27,128 bases of DNA from a virus: IMG/VR virus record IMGVR_UViG_3300004369_000115, positions 1-27,128 of that record, one strand, 5' to 3'. Every line of letters starts with the position of its first letter. Within the stretch, counting starts at the first letter, position 1. Both the position numbers and the translations under genes were made by a program. Positions 15,501 through 23,523 of this stretch are shown in pieces. The notes under the pieces were generated by a model. That model had not been told where the DNA came from and did no database searches. It saw only the letters and a list, made by a program, of their open reading frames with translations.

Positions 15501-16712
15501 GTCAATGCGCGTCGTTAGTTGCTCTGCAACACGAATCGTTGTGTTAAGCGATGCCACACCAACTGTGGTTGCGACGATAGTGTGCCACGCACGCTCCGGT
15601 CGCTCGCGCAGGTATTCCTCAAACGTCTTGTCTGGCTCCAGCGCGGCCATGTCCAACAGGTCCTGCGCTGCCGTTGCGATGTTCTCCTGCACAAGCTCAG
15701 CCGGAAGCTGATCCTTAATGCGTTGCAGCAACGGGCTTTTGAGCTTCATGCCAGCAAGGAACTTGCCGCCCGGCACGATGTTGGTCAGATACTCAATGCC
15801 TGCTTGACCAAGCGCGTAGGTGTGAGCGGCTTGCTCACTCATGCCCTCTAGACGAGCGCGGTTGATCGAGTTGCCGTAAAGCGGAACGACAAAGGCAGCT
15901 CCAGCACCGTGAACCCCAAGCACCGGATACAGCGGAGCAACGGCCAGCATCGCTGGCAGTGACCGAAAGCCGCCGTAGATTGCAGCCGTGGTAGAAGATG
16001 GATCAACCCCGCCTTCATCAAGCAGCTCCTTCAGTGGCGTTTTGACATCGGTCAGAAACTGCTCTGCATAAAACTGCGTAGCCTGAGCCCCTTGGCCAAC
16101 ACTTCGCAAGAAGCTAGAAATGGCCGGGAAAACTCCGCCTTCAGCAATCCATTCCTCCTGCGTTTGCGGAGTGATCTGCTGTTCAATGCGCTTTAGCTGG
16201 CGGCCAGTCAGACCTTGTCGTTGCAGGTCTTCCAGCAGCATTCTGCGGAACTCTGGCGGTGAATAGCCAGCAGTGCGAAATGCGTCAATAAGGCGCTCTG
16301 GGAAAGCAGCAACGGCCGAAAGCGCCCCGGCGGCAAAAGTCATCGTGCCACCGGCAAGCTCTTTCAAAACGCCGCCAACGGAAAGCTTTTCAACTTTGGT
16401 TAGCGCATCCGTGTCTTGCCAAGAAATGTTGGCGTAGTCCGGATTAGACAGCCACTGCGCCGTGACCGGCGACATCTCGGTCTTGCCGGTCACCCGAATA
16501 ATGTCTTGCCGACGCTTTTCCTCGGCGACGATGTAGTCATCGACGGTTGATGCAGCGTTCAGATTGACGCGCTCAGCAACCTTGTTCGGATCGCGGGTAA
16601 GGGCAATCTGAAGACTGTGCCGAACCCTAGCGTTCTGCGCCTCACGCGCTGCGCGTTGAAGCTCAGTCTCTGGCCGCTGGCCACCGATGATCGGAACAAT
16701 TGGGTCAGTCAT
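9528..16712 (-). CDS. Giant polyvalent internal virion (ejection) protein with ART-like and zincin domains
   Basis: About 2394 residues from ATG 16712 (ATGA overlap with the gp15-like stop; an ATG at 16724 is possible). It takes the T7 gp16 position and is probably ejected into the host with the DNA. Regions: 1-640, mostly helical with hydrophobic stretches (TMTFAAGALSAVAAF near 130); about 646-840, cassette 1 with a HEGRxR motif (His753); about 851-1038, cassette 2 with an ADP-ribosyltransferase-like domain (FHGT with His886, HFGS, Glu987 in VYEN); about 1045-1170, zincin protease (HEFIHHYLH, His1069, Glu1070, His1073, and His1077 as candidate third ligand), with the typical 'YLGTGKAP' helix after it. 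The remaining 1200 residues are helical, with one membrane segment near 2230-2246 (LATLAVVLPFLTVVI). The C-terminal region resembles large-polyvalent-protein domains. No lytic transglycosylase domain, as in T7 gp16, is seen. Confidence 0.85.
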   Translation of the reverse strand: MTDPIVPIIGGQRPETELQRAAREAQNARVRHSLQIALTRDPNKVAERVNLNAASTVDDYIVAEEKRRQDIIRVTGKTEMSPVTAQWLSNPDYANISWQDTDALTKVEKLSVGGVLKELAGGTMTFAAGALSAVAAFPERLIDAFRTAGYSPPEFRRMLLEDLQRQGLTGRQLKRIEQQITPQTQEEWIAEGGVFPAISSFLRSVGQGAQATQFYAEQFLTDVKTPLKELLDEGGVDPSSTTAAIYGGFRSLPAMLAVAPLYPVLGVHGAGAAFVVPLYGNSINRARLEGMSEQAAHTYALGQAGIEYLTNIVPGGKFLAGMKLKSPLLQRIKDQLPAELVQENIATAAQDLLDMAALEPDKTFEEYLRERPERAWHTIVATTVGVASLNTTIRVAEQLTTRIDTEEQITKSNGDFVQGVIDNLRDTNLAKQSPQKAAEFVNLASQITGRDVARIDSEVLGQILAESEDRDDFLAEFPSIGQQLNQNGADPGSEVELPTGDFVARMALSEKYQDIASKMQPNLRIGNAEFSLAEESQIEEERQRIREQTEEQMQQSLESEERQADQRQVILKELRDFAAQMPGITKKQASSAAEIAVTSWESLARAFNMEVGELWDLHKPVLTAGQITIPELGGQGILSQPVTPKADAAYMEAVKAGDVKAQQAAVNRAAGVPDVFDAKDGYGAVSNNQEVDYRGFRAFLTPEQFRSLVPPGVSGESTRSFISEKLSSGEKIGQPFLLVDWDKENGVWRVSNHEGRSRSDAFADVFGQQPMEVHFFPLNARAESITPEMRVAPIIGQEGVGRLQLSSEMDARAITRDADGNVIPLSRRFNVEQPSILYAPHPSGSRVTPAQDAAYMEAVKAGDVEAQQAAVADAARSAGFTVELFHGTEKKFDVFDRGSHFGSTQEAAVDRLDFRGVPEADRKVVRVLAKIERPFRLTDSEVNSMPALLRAVREGKYPELAPFANEEGIYSPVDLIRAAGFDAVVYENTIEDRGVDSYMIVDPGSVKSADPITRDADGNIIPLSQRFDVDQPSILYAPEADDTQRRGAYLPRSMEIILSEKADATTLIHEFIHHYLHTLSLLAHNQDAPEAVTSQFQTLLDWFGVEDLAAWDALPASEKAVHHEAFTYNFEIYLGTGKAPTKRLEKVFAKVAKWMRGIYGKIRGALSSAYEKEFPGRKLPVLTPSVIEVFDTMMGAEAEVATAAADMQMIPVFQTQEESAMSDEEWEAYNLGAELHIDQATAKLTATTARAMRWLDNAMARVIRAKNKTAKEQRKAIREGIQAEVESRPVYRAINMLRRGVFVDEQGNERQVPKPYRLDAARVQELFPAKEGEAGYLDLSPLRTGRYGMVVKNGLDPAVVAEQFGFASAAELVKELVAARPINDVINELTDEEIKERHPELKPEAIKQAAMESLHNEALAKFVSKELQFLGGINKPVRVIMEAARREAEAEVAQMSHRNIKPAKFLAAERRAAKTAQQWMAKGDRRATAEQSKALSQARKALKAAKETQDADIIAAAEQDVKQAQQAMMDALGEINKQPGRATVNAVVRAKWNQLYQGMLYREAIAARKRFDKHERYLRRMSKDTKRKKIGADHSDQIDYILSRLNIRKVSAQAAQRMQDQRVRFQQWLKDQQQSGMDYGISDEMLSIAAERPIQDIPMDSLDGIVDAIEQIYHAGDRIQNARLMQLNKKLAEIKTELIGNVESNSGKIKPSNVTPNTVLGRMKKSFHSFFIRHIKTSTKAYVMDGGELGAFWNFIIRPANRQMGVEQQEVAEITERLQMMMQPFYERGTMTADSGAVMPRRKFDTKSGEWQDDAGRTPRSLTREEVFILALDLGNESNIQRVTDGFGITQEEAMQMVSVLTPEELRVVGQIWDLFAEFKPRISEMERRLNGKEPTYLTPKPIAFRANDGSLVELNGGYLPIKYDRSASELGTSIEAATQARMQLEGSFVGNQTRDTYKKTRVARVFNRPLLLQTSRLFNGLNEVIHDLAWREYLVDANLILRPDGSVSRAIIDNYGSEWMADIRQWMKDIAASGPGPQHPAEQWLGLMRRFISVSRLGFSPVTAALQQTGTVISAQSIGAKHVGDATIRFLSDVVGTHKEMLDKSPEMRNRHRTRFRELGEVAAQIRGKPEKIMALERGAYAMIMYSQMVPDTITWHAAYSRAFEDNPGISDKEAADRAYQAVLDTQGSGDLVNLSTIERGGPGSKLLTVFYTWQNTLFNEIYRIAKTEGLSAEGVARLATLAVVLPFLTVVIRDLAPDDEEEKKKRRTGKGAMSVAEQYAWETLRESVNTLLGTTVGFREVAPTIASVLSGQRAFEYRGPAGFAPIVDFVGTINAAAESGVQSRRFWRQFTNFVGDVAGVPSTQINRTVDGVLALSEGKDVPWWAVVLGTQK
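14104..14159 (-). repeat. Cassette-boundary direct repeat, copy 2 (before the ART-like domain)
   Basis: This 56-base sequence encodes the linker around 'DAAYMEAVKAGDVEAQQAAV'. It matches the copy at 14719-14774 at 54 of 56 bases, both differences being single substitutions. The copies are 615 bases (205 codons) apart, so recombination between them would delete or exchange exactly one in-frame domain. Confidence 0.92.
14719..14774 (-). repeat. Cassette-boundary direct repeat, copy 1 (before the HEGRxR domain)
   Basis: This is the partner of 14104-14159 and encodes 'DAAYMEAVKAGDVKAQQAAV'. The downstream end of each cassette is also repeated. 'ITRDADGNVIPLSRRF...' (about 14195-14275) and 'ITRDADGNIIPLSQRF...' (about 13600-13680) are close copies at DNA level, and both end in 'QPSILYAP'. 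Confidence 0.92.
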
Positions 16713-18856
16713 CGGTTGCCCCATTCAGACATCTTCTTAATTGCTACACCAATGTTTTCGTTGGTGAGTTTCAGGTTGTTTTGCAAAAGCATCTCTTCAG
16801 CAAGCTGGTATATTTTTGCCGGAACCTCCTTCTCAGTTACGCTGCCGTCTTCGTTGGTAAACCGAACCATGCGTGGCTGGTTTAAAAACTGCTCTCTCGT
16901 CAAGCCAGCTAGGCCAGACACAACAGGCGCGCTCACATCTGTGACGCCCGGTGCGCCAGTGCCAATGCTGTAGGTTGTGCTTTTGAATCCAAAGCTGATT
17001 TTCTGGCCAAGGATGTCAAGGAAGATTTCTTTTTCTTGATCTGGGGTCAGCGGCTTTTGATCACGCGCAGCTCGGCTAGCATTGGATGTGTTGATGGCGT
17101 CGGTCCACTCGCCAAACAAGATGGACTTCAAGCTATACAGATCCGGGTTTGAAGACAGCGTGACGTTAGCCATCTCTTCATACCCGTTTCGGTAAAGCAG
17201 CGTCTTAAAGTTGTTATCGCGGTCGTAGATAAGGCTGGCTTTGCCTGTTCCTTCCTGGCCAAAGATGTCTCGATACTTGTTGTAGGTAGACTCAGAAAGA
17301 CGCGGGCTCATGTTGTCCAAAAACTGCATCTTCTCTTCCAGAGACTTACTGCGGTCTACGGACATGGCGTAAAGCGCATCGCGCTCTGCTCGCCCCTCCA
17401 AAGCGGGCGGCGGCTCAGACAAGGCTGCGCGCACATCAGAGCTAAGCTGCAACCACTCTCTGCGTGGGATGAGATGAGCCAAAGACTTGCCTTGCTTTTG
17501 CGCCTCGGCGCTGTGAGCGATAGACTTTGCCGCTCTGTTGCGGGCAGACTCTTGCTCTAAGCGGCGACGCGCTTCCTCGTTGTTGATGCGCTCAATCTCT
17601 GCTACCGCAGTCTTCTTGTATTCGTCTGACCGACCCGACGCACTAATCGCTTTCTTGGCTGACGAAACATCTAGCGATCCATCGTCTAGCCGTGGAACCT
17701 TCGTCGATCCTTCTCGAAACGCGCGAACGTCGGGGCTGGCTGACACCGTCAGCTTCACAAGATCATCGTCTTGAACTGCGTAGTGAACGGTCAGCCCGAC
17801 CGCGCGAAGGCGCTCAGCCGTGTCGCCGGGCGTCTCGCCATCAACTGGCCCGGCAAGGATGATCGTGCGGCCGTTCGGAGCAGAGCCCGTGCCCACAACG
17901 TCTACGCCCTGCGCGGACACCAGCTTGCCGATAGACTCCTTGGACACAGACCCACCAAAGCGACCAGTGCTGGCAAGCTGCGCTGCGTCACTTAGAGCCT
18001 CTGACTGATCCTTCTCGCTGCGTGCCTGCGACAGAAAAACTTCGGCTGATGCTTCATCAAGCAGGTCGTTGTCGCGCAGAGACTGCACATGGTCGATCGC
18101 TTCATCGTAGCGACCATCATTCATCAGCAACGCAGATGTCTTGCTCACAATCCCCTGGACGACCGACCTCTTCTTTTCCTGAACGATTGGGTCATCAACG
18201 GCAAGGCCAAGGCGTGCATGGCTCGTTTCAACAAGACGCAGCATGGAGCCAAGGGTCACGTTAAAGTCGCCACTTGGTTCGCTGACCGAGCTGAACGAAC
18301 GCGCAGCCATGTTGGCTAGGCTTTTGATTTCCGCTTCGTCAGACGCCGTTTCGTAGGCTCGTTGCTGCGCGATCTGATGCTTGCGAGCGTTGCGGTTGTA
18401 GGTTGCGTAGTAGGACTGGGCTTTCTGGGTGTAGGTGTCCCGCGCAACCCCCTGCGGAAGCGCAGCGGCACCTTCCTCAATCGCCTGCTGAACGCGCGTG
18501 TCGAAAGCGGTTCTATCTAGAGCGTTGCCAAGTAGCGTTTCCTGGTATTCGTCAGAGATCAGGTCAATCTTGTCGGACACAGATGACAGGACGCCCCTAA
18601 CGTCGGCATCAACTTGCCGGTCCTGCCTCTCTTGTGCTGAAATACGCGACTGCGCCCCGATACGCGCCCGCATCTCCGCAAGACGATTCTTGTCTTGCTC
18701 AATACCTATGGCCATCTGCCCAGCGCGGGCAAGGTCTTGGCCGAGCTGCATGACCGACTGCATCCCTGGCGAAGGAGCAGCCTGGAACTGCGGTGCCGCA
18801 ACCTGCTCTTGCTGGACCTGCGGCTGGACCTGCGGAGCGACGGGAACTCGGACCAT
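16709..18856 (-). CDS. Internal virion core protein, gp15-like
   Basis: This 715-residue protein lies between the gp14-like and giant proteins, the place of T7 gp15, which forms part of the ejected core that spans the periplasm. The N-terminus is rich in Pro and Gln (VAPQVQPQVQQEQVAAPQFQ). A long helical region follows (about 40-300, with tetratricopeptide-like 'NDGRYDEAIDHVQSLRDNDL'), then a small beta-containing segment (about 310-370), then more helices. There is no enzymatic motif. The ATG at 18856 overlaps the preceding stop by one base (TAATG). Its 3' end is visibly richer in A+T (24 of 60 G+C in 16741-16800) than most of the operon. Assignment rests mainly on order, size and composition. 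Confidence 0.72.
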   Translation of the reverse strand: MVRVPVAPQVQPQVQQEQVAAPQFQAAPSPGMQSVMQLGQDLARAGQMAIGIEQDKNRLAEMRARIGAQSRISAQERQDRQVDADVRGVLSSVSDKIDLISDEYQETLLGNALDRTAFDTRVQQAIEEGAAALPQGVARDTYTQKAQSYYATYNRNARKHQIAQQRAYETASDEAEIKSLANMAARSFSSVSEPSGDFNVTLGSMLRLVETSHARLGLAVDDPIVQEKKRSVVQGIVSKTSALLMNDGRYDEAIDHVQSLRDNDLLDEASAEVFLSQARSEKDQSEALSDAAQLASTGRFGGSVSKESIGKLVSAQGVDVVGTGSAPNGRTIILAGPVDGETPGDTAERLRAVGLTVHYAVQDDDLVKLTVSASPDVRAFREGSTKVPRLDDGSLDVSSAKKAISASGRSDEYKKTAVAEIERINNEEARRRLEQESARNRAAKSIAHSAEAQKQGKSLAHLIPRREWLQLSSDVRAALSEPPPALEGRAERDALYAMSVDRSKSLEEKMQFLDNMSPRLSESTYNKYRDIFGQEGTGKASLIYDRDNNFKTLLYRNGYEEMANVTLSSNPDLYSLKSILFGEWTDAINTSNASRAARDQKPLTPDQEKEIFLDILGQKISFGFKSTTYSIGTGAPGVTDVSAPVVSGLAGLTREQFLNQPRMVRFTNEDGSVTEKEVPAKIYQLAEEMLLQNNLKLTNENIGVAIKKMSEWGNR

Positions 18857-19518
18857 TAGCCAGCTCCTTGCAATGCTGCCATGACTTCGCTGTGACGCTG
18901 AGACTCAACACCAGATGCCTGCATTTGCATTCCGATCTGTGTGGCGCTGCCAAGCAAGCTCTGCACACCAGCAAGACCGGGACTGATCGTGCCAGCCATC
19001 AGGCCATAGCTGCGTGCAGACGCACCAGCCATGACGCCTTGAACCCGCGCTCTTGTTGCCGCCATGCGTTGTGCCTCGGCAGCACGCACAGTGTTGGCGT
19101 TAATAGTCATGGCGTCGATCTCCTTGATGAGGTCAAACGTCGCCATGATCTCCGCTGCTGACCCTTTGCCAGCTTGAACGCCGCGCGCAGCAAGCTGCGT
19201 CTTGGCTGTGCTCTTGGCGGCACCTGCCTGCATCGTGTAGGCACCGATCTGGCGTTGACCGGCCTCCATGATGCCTTGTGCTTGGAACTCCGCTTGACGC
19301 GCAGCAAGGTTGCTCATCCGCTGCTGGAACAGCAGGTTTTGCTCCTGCATCCGCATCTGGATCTGCGCGTTCTTGGTGGCGTAGAACGAGCCGATGGCTT
19401 GCGTGACCGCACCGGCAGCCATCAGGGCAAAGCCAGCGGCTCCGAAGCCAGAAGAGCTTGCTCCGGCTGTGTCTAGCGTCGCACCTGACGGCAACGGTCC
19501 CTGCATTGGGTCGGCCAT
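18856..19518 (-). CDS. Internal virion core protein, gp14-like
   Basis: This 220-residue protein has a hydrophobic N-terminal segment (GAAGFALMAAGAVTQAIGSF) followed by Gln/Ala/Met-rich helices and the pattern 'AARGVQAGKGSAAEIMATFD', then 'DAMTINANTVRAAEAQRMAA'. This pattern is typical of T7 gp14-like core proteins of podoviruses. Those proteins are ejected first and form a pore in the outer membrane. It starts at 19518, one base after the nozzle stop, and ends overlapping the gp15-like start. Confidence 0.82.
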   Translation of the reverse strand: MADPMQGPLPSGATLDTAGASSSGFGAAGFALMAAGAVTQAIGSFYATKNAQIQMRMQEQNLLFQQRMSNLAARQAEFQAQGIMEAGQRQIGAYTMQAGAAKSTAKTQLAARGVQAGKGSAAEIMATFDLIKEIDAMTINANTVRAAEAQRMAATRARVQGVMAGASARSYGLMAGTISPGLAGVQSLLGSATQIGMQMQASGVESQRHSEVMAALQGAG

Positions 19519-19519
19519 C

Positions 19520-22500
19520 TCAGCCTCCTAGCGAAACTTCGATTGTAAGGCCAGAGACCGTCAGCGGCAGCGGATCGGCTTGGCGGATGTAGACCTGACC
19601 GTCTTCGTCCCAAGACGGGTGCAGCACGATTTCGATTTGCTCAGACATCAGCCGTGGCGGCGTGCCATAGGGCTCCGTTGTCCGCTGCTTGTAGGCGACC
19701 AGCGATAAGTCGTTAGGGCCTGCAAGCACACTGGACGAACGGAACACGCGCAGCCAGACGCGGTTGACGTTCTTGTGGCGGCCCTGACCGAACCCGTCAA
19801 TCTGCAACGTCATCGGCAAAGTCTGCAAGTCCGCTTCAATCGGAATGCCGATGTGAACCTTACGAAATGCACGGCTGAGAGTGACCGTGCCAGTTGTGAC
19901 AAGAAGTGGGCTCTGCACTGCGCCGTCGGCAAGGATCGACACCGTGTAGCCGTTCAGGTGCCCAAGGCCAGAGAACGTGTTGCGGCAGAAGGCCCAGTTG
20001 GCGGTGAAGGTATCGCGCAGAGCCGCTGGAAGCGTCTTGTCGACGCGGACCTTGGCAACGACATCTGACGTGACCGACACGATCGTGAGTCTGTAGATCT
20101 GACCGTCAGCCGCATCCAGCTCAACAACGTCGCCGATGTCGGACGATGACGGGCCAGTCACGAACTGCGGCGTGTCCGCGTTCAGCGTCAGCTCTTCAGA
20201 CGGGTCCCAGAGCGTGCCGCCCGTGACCTTCATCTCAGCAGCGGTCGTGTTGGTGCCGTCAAAGCTCAGGCCAGAATCGACGAAGAACGCATCAGCGGTC
20301 GTCTCAAACTGGTAGACGTTCATGCGCTCCACGTATCGCTTGTATTCGACGACACCAGCGACAGCCTTGTGGAGACGCTTGACGATGACGTAAAGCCTGT
20401 CCTCGTCACCCTCGGAGACAATACAGCATGACTCAAACGTTGCACCCTGTGAGTCGTGCTGATGCCATGCACCGACCTGCTGCTCAGGGATGTAGGTCAA
20501 CCCAAGCAGCTTGCCGCTAGACGACACGAACCAGACGATCGGCAGCGGCGACTTGCTGTAAGCCTGATCCTTAATCGTCAGGTTGTCGAACAAGTGTGCA
20601 GCCCGCAGGCTTACGTCGTTGGTGACGAAGCCACGAACGGAGTCGTTGTATCCAAGCTCGCGAACGTGGCCGCCGCGTGCAGCACAGTAGACAAGCGAGT
20701 TGTTGACGATCGTGGGGCGCACGCCAGACGCCCCGATGTAGCTCTGCGGCCGGACAGCGATCGACGACGGCGTGATGGCGTCGCTGTTGACCGACGTGAC
20801 ACGCCATTCTGCTGAGTTGGTCAGCAGCAGCAGCTCGGTCAGCGGGACGATGTGGCGAACGCGGTTGGCTTCGCGGGACGCAATCTGGAACGAGATGCGG
20901 TCAGCGTCGCGGATTGGGATCTGGTAGCTGAAGTCGGACTCGGTGCCCGACTTGGTCATCCAGATGTTCTGCGGTTCGTTGTCGGTGCCAGCGAAGACGC
21001 GGCGCTGCTCAAAGTAGGCAACAGAGGCTGGGTAGTTGCCAGCAGAGGTCAACGTGTCATCGTATTCCGGTGGCGAGATGCCCATGTCCGGGGCGATGTT
21101 GTCGTCGATGAACGTCAGTTCTTCGGTTTGTCCTATGTAGCCGTAAAGACCGTTTTGTTCTTTGTATACGTTATATCGTTTTGCGCCGGTGACTGCCGCC
21201 CAGCTTAGTGTGTTGTAGGCACCCGAAGCAAAAATGTTGTTGGTGACCGTGACTGGGTCACTAGCTTCTGATTCTTCAATATCGCCGTCGCTAATCGCTG
21301 TGACTTTGTATGTAAAAGTAATGTCTGGGGTGTTTTCGCCGTATTGAATATGCCCATCTGTCGGATGTGTGGTGGTTGTTGGGCCATCAAGCGCGATGAC
21401 AGCTCCGCCATCTTCAACGCGGCTCAGCCTAAACCTTGTGTTGTCATCCTTTAGTTCGCGAATAACGTAAAATCCAGCTTCAACGGCAACGCGAATTGTA
21501 GGCAAAGATGCGGTATACAAAAGTTGCGAAACATAGACCGGATCACCAACGCTAAGCGGTAAAGCCACGCGGCCGCTAGCCGCTCCAGTCATAGCGTCAG
21601 CTCGAAACCACGGCGGATTAGCCTCTGTGTTGCTGCTAGCGTCAATTACTTGAATGTGGTATCGGCGACCGCGATAAGATACAACAACCAGATTGCCGGG
21701 CTTTTTGAGCGGCGGCGCAAAGCTTATGTCTTGGAAGTCCCAGTTGATAACGCCGTAGCGACGCAGCTCCGCTGGTGCGTGGTTGGGATGGACCAGCGTC
21801 AGCACATCGTTCGACTGGACGTAGTTGATGTCGAACAGCTCTGACTCGGCATAGGTGTTGGGGATCTCGAACACATCGCCAACCATCGCATCCCACTTGT
21901 CGGACGCGTCAGGCAGGCCATGATTGCTGGCGTAGTAGCCAAGCGCAGGGTTTAGCGGTGCTGTGTTGCGATAGACAACACCGTCGTATCGCAAACAGTC
22001 CCTGACGTAGTAAACGCGGGCAACATGCACGCTGGTGCCGCTGGACGACCAAGCTACAACCGCTCCATCAGCGGTCTGTGAGACGTTAAACGTCAGGTCC
22101 GTCTTGTTGCGGACGTAGTAAACGACGCCAGCAAACGTGTTGCCTGGGTTGGCCGTGCCCCCAACAACGATCTTGTCGCCGTTGCTCAGTCCGTGCGAAG
22201 TAGCAGAGGTCAACAGCAGGTTTGAGCCCGACTGAGACCCGGTGACATCTAGTTGTCCGGGGACAGTCTCGCTTTCGGCAAACCACGAAGCAGCCGTTGT
22301 GTTAAGCAGCGTCCCACCGTCAGTGTGGAACCTGAAGTAGCCAGCTCCAAGCTCGATCACGTAGGTCTGGTCAACCGAGAACGTGAACGGGATCAGCCGA
22401 GTCTGCTTCGTGCTGTCCTTGACCTCTCTGACCAGGGCAAACCCAGGACGGTTCTGCGCCGGACCCTGCGGCTTCGCAATGAAGTTCCGCATCAGCGCAG

Positions 22501-22597
22501 CGCCGGTCTGGTAGCGGATGTCGTCAATCCGCCCGAACATCTCCGGGCTGACCTCGCCGCCAGCAAAGGAGCGCAGGTAGTTCCGGGTGTTAGGCAT
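19520..22597 (-). CDS. Tail tubular protein B (nozzle, gp12-like)
   Basis: This 1025-residue protein begins 'MPNTRNYLRSFAGGEVSPEM' and 'AALMRNFIAKPQGPAQNRPG', the signature of podovirus nozzle proteins. It continues with the conserved 'RLIPFTFSVDQTYVIELG' and 'QTEELTFIDDNIAPD' type strands. Six copies of such proteins form the tip of the short tail. It is longer than T7 gp12 (about 794) because of inserted modules. One FCCH-like unit lies at about residues 112-185 ('GLSNGDKIVVGG', 'VVYYVRNKTDL'), a second around 21400-21560, and a fibronectin-III-like segment around 21140-21350 ('TFTYKVTAISDGDIEESEAS'). The insert region is markedly AT-richer. The gene start overlaps the adaptor stop by one base (TGATG). 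Confidence 0.9.
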   Translation of the reverse strand: MPNTRNYLRSFAGGEVSPEMFGRIDDIRYQTGAALMRNFIAKPQGPAQNRPGFALVREVKDSTKQTRLIPFTFSVDQTYVIELGAGYFRFHTDGGTLLNTTAASWFAESETVPGQLDVTGSQSGSNLLLTSATSHGLSNGDKIVVGGTANPGNTFAGVVYYVRNKTDLTFNVSQTADGAVVAWSSSGTSVHVARVYYVRDCLRYDGVVYRNTAPLNPALGYYASNHGLPDASDKWDAMVGDVFEIPNTYAESELFDINYVQSNDVLTLVHPNHAPAELRRYGVINWDFQDISFAPPLKKPGNLVVVSYRGRRYHIQVIDASSNTEANPPWFRADAMTGAASGRVALPLSVGDPVYVSQLLYTASLPTIRVAVEAGFYVIRELKDDNTRFRLSRVEDGGAVIALDGPTTTTHPTDGHIQYGENTPDITFTYKVTAISDGDIEESEASDPVTVTNNIFASGAYNTLSWAAVTGAKRYNVYKEQNGLYGYIGQTEELTFIDDNIAPDMGISPPEYDDTLTSAGNYPASVAYFEQRRVFAGTDNEPQNIWMTKSGTESDFSYQIPIRDADRISFQIASREANRVRHIVPLTELLLLTNSAEWRVTSVNSDAITPSSIAVRPQSYIGASGVRPTIVNNSLVYCAARGGHVRELGYNDSVRGFVTNDVSLRAAHLFDNLTIKDQAYSKSPLPIVWFVSSSGKLLGLTYIPEQQVGAWHQHDSQGATFESCCIVSEGDEDRLYVIVKRLHKAVAGVVEYKRYVERMNVYQFETTADAFFVDSGLSFDGTNTTAAEMKVTGGTLWDPSEELTLNADTPQFVTGPSSSDIGDVVELDAADGQIYRLTIVSVTSDVVAKVRVDKTLPAALRDTFTANWAFCRNTFSGLGHLNGYTVSILADGAVQSPLLVTTGTVTLSRAFRKVHIGIPIEADLQTLPMTLQIDGFGQGRHKNVNRVWLRVFRSSSVLAGPNDLSLVAYKQRTTEPYGTPPRLMSEQIEIVLHPSWDEDGQVYIRQADPLPLTVSGLTIEVSLGG

Positions 22598-23265
22598 CAG
22601 CGGTTTGCCATCCAGGTCACGATGTGCTCAGGCTTGGTGTTGCTCTGGATGCTGTCCGACCGGCGAGCTTCGCCAAGGTAGAACGCCATCATCTGGGCAC
22701 ACCGCTTGGCTTCTGCGGCTCCTTGGTCGCCCTTGATAATCGGGCCAGCCAGCATCCCGGCAAGGTGCCAAGACAGAGCCATGACGAACGTCGGCGAGAA
22801 CTTGGTCGTGTCCGTGACCTTTGCGACGTAGCGAATGACCGCAAAGTCTTGGTCCGTGCGGATGACCTTGTTGCCAAAATCGTCTAGCTCAACCGTGTAG
22901 CGGCGCGGGACATACTGACCGGCAGCGATCACAGGGGTCGTGATGGCCGTGTCCGTCGGCGCGTAGCGCGTGCTGTAGTCGTCTTCGTTTTCGTTGCCTT
23001 GGATGGCGACGATCGTCAGCAGGTCTGCCGGAGCTGCATACACGTAGTCCCACTCTGGGATCGTGCCAGACACGGTAGCCAGCGCAGAGCGACGCATGGC
23101 GAAGTTCCATGGGTGCTGCTCTAGCAGCGTGTCGCGTGCGATCGGGTAGAACCGAGCGCAGTGAGCTGCCTGCGCCGACCCATCGGGTGGCGAGATGCTG
23201 GAGACGTTGGCTACGTCACCGAGGTGACCAAGGGCAAGGTTGCAGATGTCAACGGCTGAAGTCAC
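22597..23265 (-). CDS. Tail tubular protein A (adaptor, gp11-like)
   Basis: This 222-residue protein starts with 'VDICNLALGHLGDVANVSSI' and 'AHCARFYPIARDTLLEQHPWNFAMRR', which is diagnostic for the T7 gp11 family of adaptors joining portal to nozzle. The start codon is GTG at 23265, with a GGGGTG ribosome-binding site upstream. Length is close to the family norm (about 196-220). It is coupled to the nozzle gene by a one-base overlap. Confidence 0.93.
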   Translation of the reverse strand: MTSAVDICNLALGHLGDVANVSSISPPDGSAQAAHCARFYPIARDTLLEQHPWNFAMRRSALATVSGTIPEWDYVYAAPADLLTIVAIQGNENEDDYSTRYAPTDTAITTPVIAAGQYVPRRYTVELDDFGNKVIRTDQDFAVIRYVAKVTDTTKFSPTFVMALSWHLAGMLAGPIIKGDQGAAEAKRCAQMMAFYLGEARRSDSIQSNTKPEHIVTWMANR

Positions 23266-23284
23266 TGGTCACCCCGGTGGTAGC

Positions 23285-23515
23285 TCATACGTTCTTGCGT
23301 GGACGCCCCGGCTTGCGCTTCTGTGGCACCTCGGCGACCACCGGCTCCTCTGCCACCACTTCTGGCTCCGGCTCAACAGCCGGTTCCTCAGCAGCAGCAG
23401 GGGGGTCGATGGGCTCCAGATACCAGCGCGGTTCGCCGGAGTAATCGACAACGTCGCCGGGCCGACGGATCAAGCCGTCGACTAAGCAACGTTCTTTCAC
23501 TAGGCATCTAGCCAT
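23285..23515 (-). CDS. Small protein with AT-hook-like basic tail
   Basis: This 76-residue protein opens with a compact domain (CLVKERCLVDGLIRRPGDVV, then a 'GEPRWYLEPID' turn), common in small proteins encoded between phage capsid and tail genes. A Pro/Glu/Val-rich linker follows, and then a basic end, 'KRKPGRPRKNV', whose GRP core is an AT-hook-like minor-groove binder. A head-completion or DNA-contacting role is possible but unproven. It lies eight bases after the cement gene. Confidence 0.6.
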   Translation of the reverse strand: MARCLVKERCLVDGLIRRPGDVVDYSGEPRWYLEPIDPPAAAEEPAVEPEPEVVAEEPVVAEVPQKRKPGRPRKNV

Positions 23516-23523
23516 GCGCTAGA

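Noticed and set aside
9528-16712. Lytic transglycosylase domain as in T7 gp16
   Set aside because: No SLT-like catalytic Glu motif could be recognised in the N-terminal region. The only catalytic motifs seen are the ART-like and zincin ones.
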